DNA of 64,000 nt from Gammaproteobacteria bacterium HGW-Gammaproteobacteria-1 (GTDB lineage: Bacteria; Pseudomonadota; Gammaproteobacteria; Thiohalomonadales; Thiohalomonadaceae), in contig PGZL01000001.1 of the NCBI GenBank assembly GCA_002840095.1, forward strand, positions 6,718 through 70,717. Reading direction: 5' to 3'. Under the pieces are notes generated by a model. It saw only the letters and a program-made list of their open reading frames with translations, was not told where the DNA came from and did no database searches. This document shows, piece by piece, positions 33,109-42,210 of this stretch. The position numbers were made by a program, and so were the translations under genes. Every line of letters starts with the position of its first letter. Position 1 is the stretch's first letter.

Positions 33109-34116
33109 ATGGAATTTACCACGCGAAACGGTGTTGTTATCACGTTCGATCCGTTCGATCAGACCCAGATCGATGCGGCAAAGGCTCAGGCTCCTGGCGA
33201 AGGCATCGGCCCGGCGATAGCGGCGGAGCTCATCGAGAGCATTCGCAAAGGCACCGTCACGAATGCCCTGCAACTTCCGGTTGAGTATATGCACCTGTCC
33301 ACCCTTCTCAGATTACGCGACCACAAGGAGGCGTACAAGGAGACGGTCGAGGAATTCTTGGCCAACGTGAATCATAGGGTAATCCCGCTCATGTATCAGT
33401 GCTGTGTCAATAAGGATAGTCAATGGAAGCCTCTTTCAGCGTTCTTGGGGACTGATTACGATGCGGCGGTGCGGGGCAGGTGGCAGCCGACGGAAGATTG
33501 GAGTAACGGCGCGGAGATAGCCGAGGCGGTCGGAATGAAGCAGTTTGGGGAATATACGTTCACTGTGCATAGTTACGGAGAGGGATACGAAGTGAAGGAG
33601 GTGCTCGTGTCGCTAAAGCATCCAGTGACAGGCGAAGAGAGGACATGGCTGGTCGATACGTTCGCAAACATTGTCGTCGAGGCGCGGGTGGCCAGCCAGT
33701 GGGATGAAGTGACCTGTGCTAACCTCGGCGCAGGAATATCCGTTCTCGCCAGCCAAATCGGCACTGAGGTGCGGGATGAGGCGGTCAAGCGTGTGTTGGA
33801 CGAGACCACCGCGCCAGGACGTATGCAGGCGTCACTCAACCACATAAATGAGCAGTCCAAATATCTTCTTGACGACCACGGTTACACAGAGACCGAACGA
33901 TTCACAGGGCGGAAATGCCTTATTGGTGGCGAGGAGTATATGGTGATTCGCGCATTCACAATCCCAACAGAGTTTGTTGGTGACCCAGACATCGCTGCAA
34001 AGCTGTTTGCGGTATCTGTTCAAGGGCGCTTGGCTCAGGGGTGGGGATACCGCAACCACCAGGTGAAGCTGGCTTTGGCTTCTCCGCCGAAGCCGGGGTT
34101 CGGTCTTGGAATGTAA
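33109..34116 (+). CDS. Hypothetical 335-aa protein
   Basis: The largest gene of the second array. N-terminal alpha/beta region (about 1-90), a Trp-rich segment with 'RGRWQPTEDW' near residue 125, and a middle region with 'WLVDTFANIVVEARV'. The C-terminus ends in a Pro/Gly-rich stretch. There is no signal peptide, transmembrane segment or familiar catalytic motif. Role unknown. ATG 33109 is preceded by a weak AAAGGA. Confidence 0.6.
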   Translation: MEFTTRNGVVITFDPFDQTQIDAAKAQAPGEGIGPAIAAELIESIRKGTVTNALQLPVEYMHLSTLLRLRDHKEAYKETVEEFLANVNHRVIPLMYQCCVNKDSQWKPLSAFLGTDYDAAVRGRWQPTEDWSNGAEIAEAVGMKQFGEYTFTVHSYGEGYEVKEVLVSLKHPVTGEERTWLVDTFANIVVEARVASQWDEVTCANLGAGISVLASQIGTEVRDEAVKRVLDETTAPGRMQASLNHINEQSKYLLDDHGYTETERFTGRKCLIGGEEYMVIRAFTIPTEFVGDPDIAAKLFAVSVQGRLAQGWGYRNHQVKLALASPPKPGFGLGM

Positions 34117-34188
34117 TGCTATATCGAGGTCAATCAATACCGCTTGAGCAGGCCGCGAGCGCCGGCGAAGCTATCGAGGGACAAAATC

Positions 34189-34461
34189 ATGGGGGCTGTG
34201 ATGCGCCAGGTTTTGCAGTGGGTTGAGCGACGGGTAGCCGAGCAGCGACGGAAGCTGGCTTTTACTAACCGCGAGCGTTGGTTGTCGTCATTCGACCAAA
34301 CGGGCTGCTACCGCCATTGGTCCGGCTACTGGGAGAGTCTCACTGGCCATATATGGGCGCCTGGACGCGGGTGGGTGCCGCCGGCGGAAACAGGTTGCGG
34401 ATGTGGTTATACCAAGTGCGTAACCGGTGGGCCGGTAGAAGAGGGGAATGACGATGAGTGA
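34189..34461 (+). CDS. Small Trp-rich protein, left copy flanking the Jet region
   Basis: A 90-residue protein whose centre reads 'CYRHWSGYWESLTGHIW' and then Gly-Arg-Gly-Trp-Val. It is a clear paralogue of the protein at 41902-42174, with the same direction and the same central block and start/end layout. The basic helical N-terminus (Arg-rich) may bind nucleic acid or membrane. The family is unknown. The pair flanks the 7-kb block that carries the jet operon. The stop overlaps the next gene. Confidence 0.65.
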   Translation: MGAVMRQVLQWVERRVAEQRRKLAFTNRERWLSSFDQTGCYRHWSGYWESLTGHIWAPGRGWVPPAETGCGCGYTKCVTGGPVEEGNDDE

Positions 34462-34648
34462 GGAGGGTGCGCGACCAAGCTCTTCGAAGACTTGCTGTGA
34501 TTCGGCGGCACGGATCAAGGCGTCGGTGGCATCACAAGCAGAAGACACAGGTTTATGGTTCCGGGCGCAAACGGCAACGGAAGCCTACCTTCAACAGGAG
34601 TTGAGGAAACTCCACGCGATTATTGAGCAAGAATTTGGGGCTACGTGA
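34454..34648 (+). CDS. Hypothetical 64-aa protein
   Basis: ATG 34454 lies inside the 3' end of the preceding gene, an 8-bp overlap that suggests coupling; ATG 34448 is also in frame. A Ser/Lys-rich start is followed by helices with Ala, Gln and Glu. No family is recognised. Confidence 0.45.
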   Translation: MSEEGARPSSSKTCCDSAARIKASVASQAEDTGLWFRAQTATEAYLQQELRKLHAIIEQEFGAT

Positions 34649-34705
34649 CGGCGCGAATGGGCCGTCGCGACGATACGTATCGGCTATTGGACAGAGGGCT
34701 TGGTC

Positions 34706-36370
34706 ATGGATATGGGCTCGCCGGCGGGACAGCAGTTAGCGATGTTACGCGACCTATTGCGCAAGCAACAGGGGGCCAGCATCCGAACTGTATCGATCAT
34801 TGCTGGCACCCTTGTCGGCGAACCCTCTCGATCGATCGCCGAAGCACGGACGGCAACCCTGCATTGGGTTAAGAATCGGAGCGGACCTCTACCTAAAGAG
34901 GCGTGGGACGGTGCGCCGTTCGAGGTCTCGGCGGTAGGGCAGCAACCGGTCAGAGCCGTTCGGCTCGTGACGCCGGTCGAGTATTGGGCGGTGCAGGCGC
35001 ACGACCAGGACAAGACGGTCGCAGGTCGTTCCTGGGTGACCGAAGTGTCGCTCGCCAACGTCGGCGGCAAAGCAATGCTCGGTGTGCGGCTGACGTGCGT
35101 TTCGCGTCACGATGACCCGCCGTTCGTCCCAACCATTCCTGGCTTGGTGCACCAGATCGCGGACCGCATCGGAATTGGGGTCGATGGGACACCCGCACAA
35201 TCCACGGCCTGGACGATTGCGGACGATACACAATTTCAGCAGCTGGTGGCCCTATTGCTTGCACGTGGAAGGCGGTTGCCCGTGTTCGTTGTTTCGGTGC
35301 CGCCGGACAGTGGCGCGTGTGCAATCGATGCAGACGTGTTGGCCAAGGCCGTCCGCGGTGTCGCACATGTGGTGATCTTGCCGGCGGCTTTGTCGTGGAG
35401 TCTAACCACTCGGTTTGGGAAAGAGTTTTCGGTGTTCAATGGGGCGGTCCGGACCTATCGACCGGGCTTTGATCCAGATCGCGATGAGCCGTTTTCGCAC
35501 CCTTTAGCACTTCCGACTCGGATATTGGATTGGGAGGGGGGGGCGGCTGGATATACCACATTCCTGGCAGAGAACGCGATCCATGCCAGCACCCGGCAAA
35601 AAGGGGTTGACGAACTTGTGCCGAGTTACGATCTGGTTCGCCGGCGGTTCCTTCAGCAGCAACAAGAACTGGCGCGGGCTGGAGGTGCGGCTGAATCCAC
35701 CATCATCGCGATGCAGGAACGGCAAATTGAGCAACTCCGGGAAGACATCGAGAGCGACCACGAAACCTATCAGTCGTACGTTGACGGGCTCGAAGCCGAC
35801 CTTCACTCAGCGCAGCTGCTGATCAACGAGCTTGAGGCTAGGGAGCACCACCTCCTTGCGCGCATTGAGGCGCTAGCCGCTATGCAGCCAGCTCGCGCGG
35901 TCGGCAGCAGCGCGGCGCCCCAGCTTCCTTCCACGCTTGAGGAGCTGGGGCCGTGGGCGGACCGCGAACTGGCTGGGCGACTGACCATTCATTCCAGAGC
36001 CATCCGTGGCGCAAAGAAATCCGACTTCAGGGACATCCCCCTGGTATACAAGGCGCTTCTCCTGCTCGCCAACGAGTACAGAGACATGCGTGTCTATGGA
36101 GGGCCGGAGCATGTGGCTGCGTTCGCGACCGGGTTGCAGGAGCTCGGATTAAAGGAAGAGCCAAGCTTTGCCGGGGCGGGAGCACACCTTGAAGGCGATA
36201 CATACTTCGTGACCCATCGGGGTCGGCCGCGTGAGCTGAATCGTCATCTGAAAGGCTCTAACTCCCGCCAGGAGCAATACTGTTTGCGGATATATTTCTT
36301 TTGGGACACTGAGCGTGGCGAGGTGGTGGTGGGTTGGCTACCATCGCATCTTGACACAAGGGCGACATGA
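34706..36370 (+). CDS. Large hypothetical protein with a central coiled coil
   Basis: A 554-residue protein (ATG 34706; TTG 34700 possible). About 1-60 is helical. Residues 75-270 form a mixed alpha/beta domain with 'PVFVVSVPPDS'. Residues 310-390 form a long Gln/Glu/Leu coiled coil. The C-terminal domain (about 405-554) ends in 'IYFFWDTERGEVVVGWLPSHL', a beta-rich tail like small RNase-type or growth-inhibition domains, although I cannot place it. It is convergent with jetD (17 bp apart) and may be an accessory or independent defence gene. Confidence 0.6.
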   Translation: MDMGSPAGQQLAMLRDLLRKQQGASIRTVSIIAGTLVGEPSRSIAEARTATLHWVKNRSGPLPKEAWDGAPFEVSAVGQQPVRAVRLVTPVEYWAVQAHDQDKTVAGRSWVTEVSLANVGGKAMLGVRLTCVSRHDDPPFVPTIPGLVHQIADRIGIGVDGTPAQSTAWTIADDTQFQQLVALLLARGRRLPVFVVSVPPDSGACAIDADVLAKAVRGVAHVVILPAALSWSLTTRFGKEFSVFNGAVRTYRPGFDPDRDEPFSHPLALPTRILDWEGGAAGYTTFLAENAIHASTRQKGVDELVPSYDLVRRRFLQQQQELARAGGAAESTIIAMQERQIEQLREDIESDHETYQSYVDGLEADLHSAQLLINELEAREHHLLARIEALAAMQPARAVGSSAAPQLPSTLEELGPWADRELAGRLTIHSRAIRGAKKSDFRDIPLVYKALLLLANEYRDMRVYGGPEHVAAFATGLQELGLKEEPSFAGAGAHLEGDTYFVTHRGRPRELNRHLKGSNSRQEQYCLRIYFFWDTERGEVVVGWLPSHLDTRAT

Positions 36371-36387
36371 GAGGAGGGACGGGGTGC

Positions 36388-37302
36388 TTAGGTGTCCATG
36401 GACGCACGGTGTGCCACAGTAATGGCCTCTTGCTCCAAACAGCCGTTCTCCGCATCAATGAGCCCCACAACCCGACGAACGGCCGGGTCTGTTACGGTGC
36501 GCAGGCGCGCCAAGGCGCTTCGGTTGCGGGGCTTCTGTAGTATTGCTGGGGTGGAGTGCAGTTTGAACAGCGCTTCCAGGTCCTCGGGAACATACAGCGA
36601 GACCTCTCGGACCAATTCTTTGAGACGCAGGTACTCCTCCAGGCCCACGGGGTCATAGTCGCCGACGTGAAGTATTCCGTGGCCGGCCGCGGCAAGGCTG
36701 GTAAGCAGGGCGATTTGGCGGGAGGAAAGACGGCCGCCGGCGAACAGCGCCGCGGTTACCCCAATGTCTGCGAGATCCACACGAGAAAACGTATCCAGGT
36801 TCTCCACTACCGCAATATGGGCGTCTGGATCGGACAGGCGCCAGTCGCCCGCCGATTCCTCCTCCAGTACGACGGCCACCGCCCATGCGCTGGGCGCGCC
36901 CTCGGGTAGAGTGGCGTGCCACGGCACCGGACCATCCGTCCGCAGCAACTCAAGCCCTGGAGCCAAGCGGACCAAGGCGTACTCGAAGCCAACGCCGCGG
37001 GTTCGTTTCGAGTCGCGCACCTCCATGACCCCACGCTCGCGGTCTGACAAATCGGCGCCGGCGGCGCCCTGCATGAGCCCGACGGGGAAGCGAGAGTCGG
37101 CGAAGGATTTGACCGCTTGCCGATGCGCAACGGAGTAGGTGTATCCCGCGCCGGCGCGAACCAGGTTCACGGCCCCGGAGTCCAGGAGCGGTCGCAGCTC
37201 GACGATGACTGCGCGGCTGACCTGGGAGGCGGGTATTCTTCCGCCCTCGAGCAGTTGGTAAAGGACACGGGCCAGGGGCGATAACGCCGGCGGGGTGGTC
37301 AT
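36388..37302 (-). CDS. jetD: JetD/MksG-like TOPRIM nuclease subunit
   Basis: A 304-residue minus-strand protein. The C-terminal half has a TOPRIM domain with Glu167 in 'VVENLDTF' and Asp215/Asp217 in 'HVGDYDPVGLEEY', the acidic cluster of the topoisomerase VI-like JetD nuclease, which cuts circular DNA held by the SMC complex. The N-terminal part contains winged-helix-like helices. The start overlaps the jetC stop by 4 bp. Its length suits the MksG/type II arrangement rather than the longer type I JetD, but the subtype was not tested. Confidence 0.85.
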   Translation of the reverse strand: MTTPPALSPLARVLYQLLEGGRIPASQVSRAVIVELRPLLDSGAVNLVRAGAGYTYSVAHRQAVKSFADSRFPVGLMQGAAGADLSDRERGVMEVRDSKRTRGVGFEYALVRLAPGLELLRTDGPVPWHATLPEGAPSAWAVAVVLEEESAGDWRLSDPDAHIAVVENLDTFSRVDLADIGVTAALFAGGRLSSRQIALLTSLAAAGHGILHVGDYDPVGLEEYLRLKELVREVSLYVPEDLEALFKLHSTPAILQKPRNRSALARLRTVTDPAVRRVVGLIDAENGCLEQEAITVAHRASMDT

Positions 37303-40025
37303 TCCGATATCGACTCTTCAGTGGTGACCGCATCTCCACGCTTTTCGCGCATCGATTTCTCGTCGAGCCAGGCTTTCCGGCCGGGGCGGCTGCGCGACTG
37401 TAGCAGATAGACCCGGCTCGGGACGTCCGAGCTCGAGGGGCTGGCCAGGATCGGGACGCAGTCGAGTTCCCGGGCCAGTTCAATAATTGCCTGCTGGTTA
37501 TGGGGGCCGAGCTTGCCGATTTCGTCGACGAAGAACGGGATCATGCTGCGGTCGCGCTTCCCGAGCAGGGAGCGAATCAGGTACACGTTGACCAGTACCT
37601 TGATCGTCACCGCGGTGCCGGTGGACTCGATGTTCAGGGAGTCATAGCGCTTCGACTCCCCATTACTCTTTGTGACGACGAACGACAACTCGTAGAGGTC
37701 GCCCAGGTCGATGCGCGGCCGTTTCGAGAGGAATTCGCGCAGGTAGTCCATGGTCTCGCGATCGGTATGCCCGCGGTTGTCCCACAGGTCGCGCTGATCC
37801 GAGATCAGTCGGCGCAGCTCGCTGACAAGCTCGGTTTTCTCGTTGACCAGGATATCGATCTTCTGCAGGTTCGAGACCTGCGTCTTGTTGAGGCGCTTCG
37901 ACAAGTCGGCGGTGAAGTCGGTGATCACGGCCAGATTGTTGAGCAGGTCCTGGCACACGCGCCGCAATTCCGTCAGCAAGCTCTCCCACAGCCGGTGGTG
38001 GTTCTCCCGCATCTCGCCGAGGGCGGCGACATATTCCCTTGCCCGCTCCACTATATGGTCTGGCGGCAGTTCCCGCAGGAGGTCGTATTCGGTCAGGCGC
38101 TGCTTGTGGGAATTCAGCTCGGTGCGGAGGAGGGCGTATTTCTCAAGGCCCTGTTCGTAATGGGCGAACAGGTCGCCGAGGTCCGAGAAGGGGATGTTCA
38201 TCAGGTTGGGATCCCGGGTGGCGGGTAGCTTCTCCAGGTCGGCGAAGCGATTGGCGGTCTGGCGCAGCCGGCTGGTGATCCCCTCAATGCGGTTGTTGTT
38301 GGCGGTGATGGCGAGGCCGTTGGCCTCATGCTCTTTTCGCATCTTATCTTCCGCCGCGCTGAGCGCAGCCAGGTCACCCTGCCGTTGCTTCAGTTCCTTC
38401 TCGAGGGAGGGGCGCTTTGCCAGATCCTGCTGCAGCTGGTCGTAGTCCTCCAACTCGCGCGCCTTGGCGTTGCGGCTCGCCTCCACTTCGCGGAGCTGTT
38501 GGGCTACCTCTTCAGCGGCAATGGCATCCTGGAGGGCCTGCTTTGCCGTAGATTCCTCGCTGGCCAGTGCCGTCAGCCGTTTGGCGACGGCCTCGGGGGA
38601 GTTGTAGCGCGCCAAGTCCAGACCGGCGCTCGCGCAAGTGATGCGGATGGCGCTGTCCTCGTATCCGTCCGCGGACAGGCGCTCGCACAGCGCGGACAGG
38701 CGGGCATGGAGGGACGTTTCATCCTTGATGTGTACCGCGCCGTCGGCACCGGCTTGCGCCAGGAGGACGTCTTCGTTGAACAAGCGGCTCAGGCGGGAAA
38801 TCTGCTCATCAGGCAGGTGTTCACGCAGCCAGACCAGGAAGCTGCTGGCCAGGCCCTCCAGCTGGGTCCGTTCCTGGGCAAGGGCCTCCAGTCGCCGCCG
38901 CAGACTGTCCACCGGTTCCTCGGAACGGAAGCGGCGCCGGCGCAAGTCCTCGACTTGTTGGCCCAGGGAGGCGAGCTCCTCGACTGCGAACTCGCGCACA
39001 AAGGACTGGAAGCGGGTCTGTGCGCCTGCAATGCGCTCCAGAGTCAGTTTGAGCTTGCCGATGTCTTCGGCGACCTTGCCGCGCTCCTCGCGATTCTGGG
39101 TCAGCCGCTCTTCGATCTGTGAGTTGAGGGCCTTCAGACTCGCGTTTTCGTCGGTGAGGCTGCGCTGCAGGGCAAGCCCAGTCTGTTCCTCGGCGTCCTT
39201 GATTTGCCGGATCCGCTCATAGTAGGCAGGGAGTTCATCGAGGAAGGTGTACTGCTGGCGCTCCAGATCATCGATTCGCTTGAGCGTTCCCTCGAAGCGC
39301 TCGATGTCGTTGATCTTCTGCTCCTCCGCGCGGATCTGGTCGGACTGGCGCCGGTAGTCCGTGCCCAGGTCGATGCTGGTGATCTTGCTCATCCGGTTTT
39401 TGTTGATGTTCTGGATGAGGGTCTTCAGCTCGTGGGTCGAGACGTGCTGGAGGTGGAGGAGGTTCTTGAAGATGGCGCGGAAGTGCTCATAAGCGCCGGA
39501 ATCCTGTACCGGCACCAGCGCCAGATTTGGGAGGCGGTCACGGCCAAGGCCGGTCAGGACATGGCGATGCTCGGCGGAAGACGACAGTTTGCGGACCTCG
39601 CGGTCCGTCAGCAGCTGGAGCACCTGGTTCGCCGGCCGGATGGTGTTGCCGTCGGTAAAGAAGGTCGCCTTGTTGTAGCGGCCGCGGTAGATGAAGCGCT
39701 CGGGCGCATGCCGCTGGCCCAGCCCGGTACCGAATAGGCCGAATACATAGAACCCGTCCGGCGCCAGGACCTCGAACAGGACGTAGCTGCGTTCCCCGCC
39801 GCTGAAGTAGTAAGAGAAGGAGTCGTAGCGGTCGTATTCGCCGAAGGAGAGACTGCGGTGGTCGTCGATGTACAGGAACTGCAGGGCGTTGATCAGGGTC
39901 GTCTTGCCGGCATTGTTGTCGCCCACGAGGTGGACGTCGCGGTCGATCATGAGCTCCGCGTAATCGAAGCTGCCTGAGTTGATCAGGACGATCTTGGTCG
40001 GGAGCGGTAGGCTGTGGCTGCTCAT
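37299..40025 (-). CDS. jetC: JetC/MksB-like SMC ATPase
   Basis: A 908-residue SMC-type ATPase. Walker A 'GDNNAGKTT' at 35-43 and 'FLYIDDHRSLSFGEYDRYDSF' type MukB-like sequence follow, then long coiled coils rich in Gln, Glu, Arg and Leu. Near the C-terminus, 'MIPFFVDEIGKLGPHN' is Walker B with the signature helix. Such motors extrude DNA loops and, with JetD, recognise and cut small closed circular DNA such as plasmids. The length is close to MksB. It overlaps jetB upstream and jetD downstream by 4 bp each. Large plus-strand ORFs opposite it are shadows. Confidence 0.9.
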   Translation of the reverse strand: MSSHSLPLPTKIVLINSGSFDYAELMIDRDVHLVGDNNAGKTTLINALQFLYIDDHRSLSFGEYDRYDSFSYYFSGGERSYVLFEVLAPDGFYVFGLFGTGLGQRHAPERFIYRGRYNKATFFTDGNTIRPANQVLQLLTDREVRKLSSSAEHRHVLTGLGRDRLPNLALVPVQDSGAYEHFRAIFKNLLHLQHVSTHELKTLIQNINKNRMSKITSIDLGTDYRRQSDQIRAEEQKINDIERFEGTLKRIDDLERQQYTFLDELPAYYERIRQIKDAEEQTGLALQRSLTDENASLKALNSQIEERLTQNREERGKVAEDIGKLKLTLERIAGAQTRFQSFVREFAVEELASLGQQVEDLRRRRFRSEEPVDSLRRRLEALAQERTQLEGLASSFLVWLREHLPDEQISRLSRLFNEDVLLAQAGADGAVHIKDETSLHARLSALCERLSADGYEDSAIRITCASAGLDLARYNSPEAVAKRLTALASEESTAKQALQDAIAAEEVAQQLREVEASRNAKARELEDYDQLQQDLAKRPSLEKELKQRQGDLAALSAAEDKMRKEHEANGLAITANNNRIEGITSRLRQTANRFADLEKLPATRDPNLMNIPFSDLGDLFAHYEQGLEKYALLRTELNSHKQRLTEYDLLRELPPDHIVERAREYVAALGEMRENHHRLWESLLTELRRVCQDLLNNLAVITDFTADLSKRLNKTQVSNLQKIDILVNEKTELVSELRRLISDQRDLWDNRGHTDRETMDYLREFLSKRPRIDLGDLYELSFVVTKSNGESKRYDSLNIESTGTAVTIKVLVNVYLIRSLLGKRDRSMIPFFVDEIGKLGPHNQQAIIELARELDCVPILASPSSSDVPSRVYLLQSRSRPGRKAWLDEKSMREKRGDAVTTEESISE

Positions 40026-40579
40026 TCCGGGGTCTCCGTGCCGGCTTCATCGGCAGCCGGGGGCGTGTTGGCCAGGTCTACGCACATATCCAGGAACCGG
40101 GCAGAGGGTGAGCGGAAGCGAATCGTGTCATTTTCGATGGACAGAAAGCCCAGGGATTCCAGGCGTCGAAGAAACGGCTGGAGTGCCTCCAGGGAGGGTA
40201 GTTTGGCCTCCTCCATCAGTAGGGTATACCGCTCAGTGAAGAAATGAGGGAGTTCGGACGCCGGGAAGGTTCGCTGGAACAATGCGTCGGTAACACTGCC
40301 GAAGCGATCAGCCAGGTGGTCGAACAGCACGAAGTAGAAGACGGCGATCCGCTGCATCTGGTCGCTCGACTGGGCGCCGGAGGTCAGGTAGTAGAAGCCG
40401 CGCCGGTGCCGGGTCAGCTGGTACCCGATGGCCGAGAAGAGGTCGATATAGTCCTGCGGCCGCTCGTCCAGGAGCGCATAGAGGTCTCCATCTTCCGGGC
40501 ATAGGTGGCGGCCGCGACGCAGCTCGCTGTACAGATCGGGCAGCCGAGGGAGGGCGAATCGGTTCGGGGGGGCACTCAT
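40022..40579 (-). CDS. jetB: JetB/MksE-like winged-helix subunit
   Basis: A 185-residue protein (ATG at 40579; the frame is open to 40630 but overlaps jetA). It is helical with winged-helix character ('FYYLTSGAQSSDQMQRIAVFYFVLFD' type region, Leu-rich C-terminal 'FLRRLESLGFL'), and its size and place between kleisin and SMC genes fit MksE/JetB. JetB binds the kleisin and helps load DNA. Both ends overlap neighbours by 4 bp, which shows tight coupling. Confidence 0.8.
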   Translation of the reverse strand: MSAPPNRFALPRLPDLYSELRRGRHLCPEDGDLYALLDERPQDYIDLFSAIGYQLTRHRRGFYYLTSGAQSSDQMQRIAVFYFVLFDHLADRFGSVTDALFQRTFPASELPHFFTERYTLLMEEAKLPSLEALQPFLRRLESLGFLSIENDTIRFRSPSARFLDMCVDLANTPPAADEAGTETPE

Positions 40580-41817
40580 CGGGGGATCTGTTCCTTCAGT
40601 TTTACCGAAATGGGGTAGCCGTACCAGCACTGCCCACCCATAACGGTTTCTGTGGGCTCTGTGCCGTGCTGCACCTCGATCTCGGGGCTGTCCAGGGCGG
40701 CCAGGGCCAGGTCGAAGAAGTGGGTAGCCCGGAAATCGGCAATTTTCGTGCGCAGGAATTCGGCGAGATCGCTTACATCCCCGGCGTCATGTACCCAGTC
40801 CAGCATCTGCAGGATACCGACGTCATCGTTCTGGACTCCAGTCTCGTCCGGCGGTGCCAGGGTGATGTCGTGATCGGGGTGATAATCGGTCGCCTTGGCC
40901 AGGAACTGTTTGGCATCGATGTCGGAGAACAGGGCCTCGTTGCGCCCATGGGACAGGAAGGCTGCGGCGCCGGCCACCTGCTCGAATCCGGTAATGCCTT
41001 TGGCCTCAATCAGCTTCAGGTACCGGGCGGCACCGACCGCGACCATTCCCTCTCGCTGAATGGAACGGTAGAGCGGCTCGAGGGCCAGCTTTGCCTCCCT
41101 GTAGGCAGTGAATGTCTGGGTGCGCATCCGGCGGACCTTGGCCCAGGTCTCGGTAACCCGGGTAGTAATCACGGAATCAGTCTGGAAGGTTCGGGTCAAG
41201 CTGGTGAGCGTGGCCGTCAGGCTGCTGAGCACCCCCTCAATGGCGTTGTGAATATCGATGACTTCCTCAAGGGGGACGATGTTTGTTGACCACAGGTGGC
41301 TGATTTGGGTGTACCGCTCGCGCAGCGGCGTGCTCTGCAGGGAGGACTTGATCTCCGTCGTCTTCTCCATCACCGCCAGGCAACTGTTCCGCGCGTCGGT
41401 CCGGATCCGCTCCAGCAGGGCGTCGGCGTTCTTGAGTACAAGGACCACGGATTCACTGTCGTTCTGGCGGCCGGCCGCGCCCAAGCGCTCGGTGTAACGC
41501 TCCAGCTGCCCGAGGTACCCGCCGATCGCCTCGGAGCTCATCACTCGATAGGACTGGAGCAGGTGCTCCAGGAGGGCGCGGACCGGTTCGGTCATCTCGT
41601 ACCGGTTTTGAGCGTCCGCCAGGGGCTCAATGAGGCCATATTCACGCAGGCGTGTGAAAACGGTCTGGCCTTCGGTCGTGTCGCTTGCAGGGCGCGTACT
41701 GCGAATGTATTCCAGGATATCGGCCTCGCTGGCCGCCTCGGTGGCACGAAACAGCATTTCCAGCAGCAGGTGGCGCTGGGCCATGAAGTTGAGGACCTGT
41801 TGCGTCGTGGGCTTCAA
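40576..41817 (-). CDS. jetA: JetA/MksF-like kleisin subunit
   Basis: A 413-residue, mainly helical protein, first in the minus-strand operon. The N-terminal winged-helix-like part (about 1-90) contains 'TVFTRLREYGLIEPL', long helices follow, and a C-terminal beta-rich end closes with 'YGYPISVKLKEQIP'. Size and order match MksF/JetA kleisins that bridge the SMC heads. There is no in-frame ATG near the 5' end: the start appears to be TTG at 41817 within CCCCTTTG, while an ATG 14 bp upstream is in another frame. The real start, or an indel in the C/T run, remains open. Confidence 0.8.
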   Translation of the reverse strand: MKPTTQQVLNFMAQRHLLLEMLFRATEAASEADILEYIRSTRPASDTTEGQTVFTRLREYGLIEPLADAQNRYEMTEPVRALLEHLLQSYRVMSSEAIGGYLGQLERYTERLGAAGRQNDSESVVLVLKNADALLERIRTDARNSCLAVMEKTTEIKSSLQSTPLRERYTQISHLWSTNIVPLEEVIDIHNAIEGVLSSLTATLTSLTRTFQTDSVITTRVTETWAKVRRMRTQTFTAYREAKLALEPLYRSIQREGMVAVGAARYLKLIEAKGITGFEQVAGAAAFLSHGRNEALFSDIDAKQFLAKATDYHPDHDITLAPPDETGVQNDDVGILQMLDWVHDAGDVSDLAEFLRTKIADFRATHFFDLALAALDSPEIEVQHGTEPTETVMGGQCWYGYPISVKLKEQIPR

Positions 41818-41901
41818 AGGGGTAATTTCATTACTTGTGATAGTGAAAAATATAGATGCTAAACGATATACGCGGGCCAGTCAAAAGGGGTTGCGCTGAC
41901 C

Positions 41902-42174
41902 ATGATGCGGCGGTTTCGTGAATGGGTGGAAGGTAAGGTCGCCGCGCGACGAACAGCGCTGGCGCATCGGGATCGTAATCGTTGGCTGTCGACTTTTGAC
42001 GAGGCCGGCCGCTACCGGCATTGGTCGGGCTACTGGGAGAGTATCACCGGTTACGTGTGGGTGGATGGGCGCGGGTGGGTATTGCTGGATGAGGCAGGGT
42101 ACGGATGCGGCTATGTCAGGCGCGTAACCGGCGAGCCAATTGTAAATGACGTCACTCTGAACGTGAAAAAGTGA
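41902..42174 (+). CDS. Small Trp-rich protein, right copy flanking the Jet region
   Basis: A 90-residue paralogue of the 34189-34461 protein, with 'RYRHWSGYWESITGYVW' and 'GRGWV' in the same places. It starts at ATG 41902, 84 bp from and divergent to jetA. Two copies in the same orientation around the jet block are like a large direct repeat, suggesting that the block was inserted next to, or duplicated with, this gene. Function unknown. Confidence 0.65.
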   Translation: MMRRFREWVEGKVAARRTALAHRDRNRWLSTFDEAGRYRHWSGYWESITGYVWVDGRGWVLLDEAGYGCGYVRRVTGEPIVNDVTLNVKK

Positions 42175-42210
42175 TTCGCCGTGGTGCTGGAATAGGCAAG
42201 AGGGCAGGGC

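Noticed and set aside
38328..39122. Long plus-strand open frames opposite jetC (also 37500-38228 and 39204-39737)
   Set aside because: They are shadows of the coiled-coil coding strand; composition is odd, starts have no binding site, and jetC has clear ATPase motifs.
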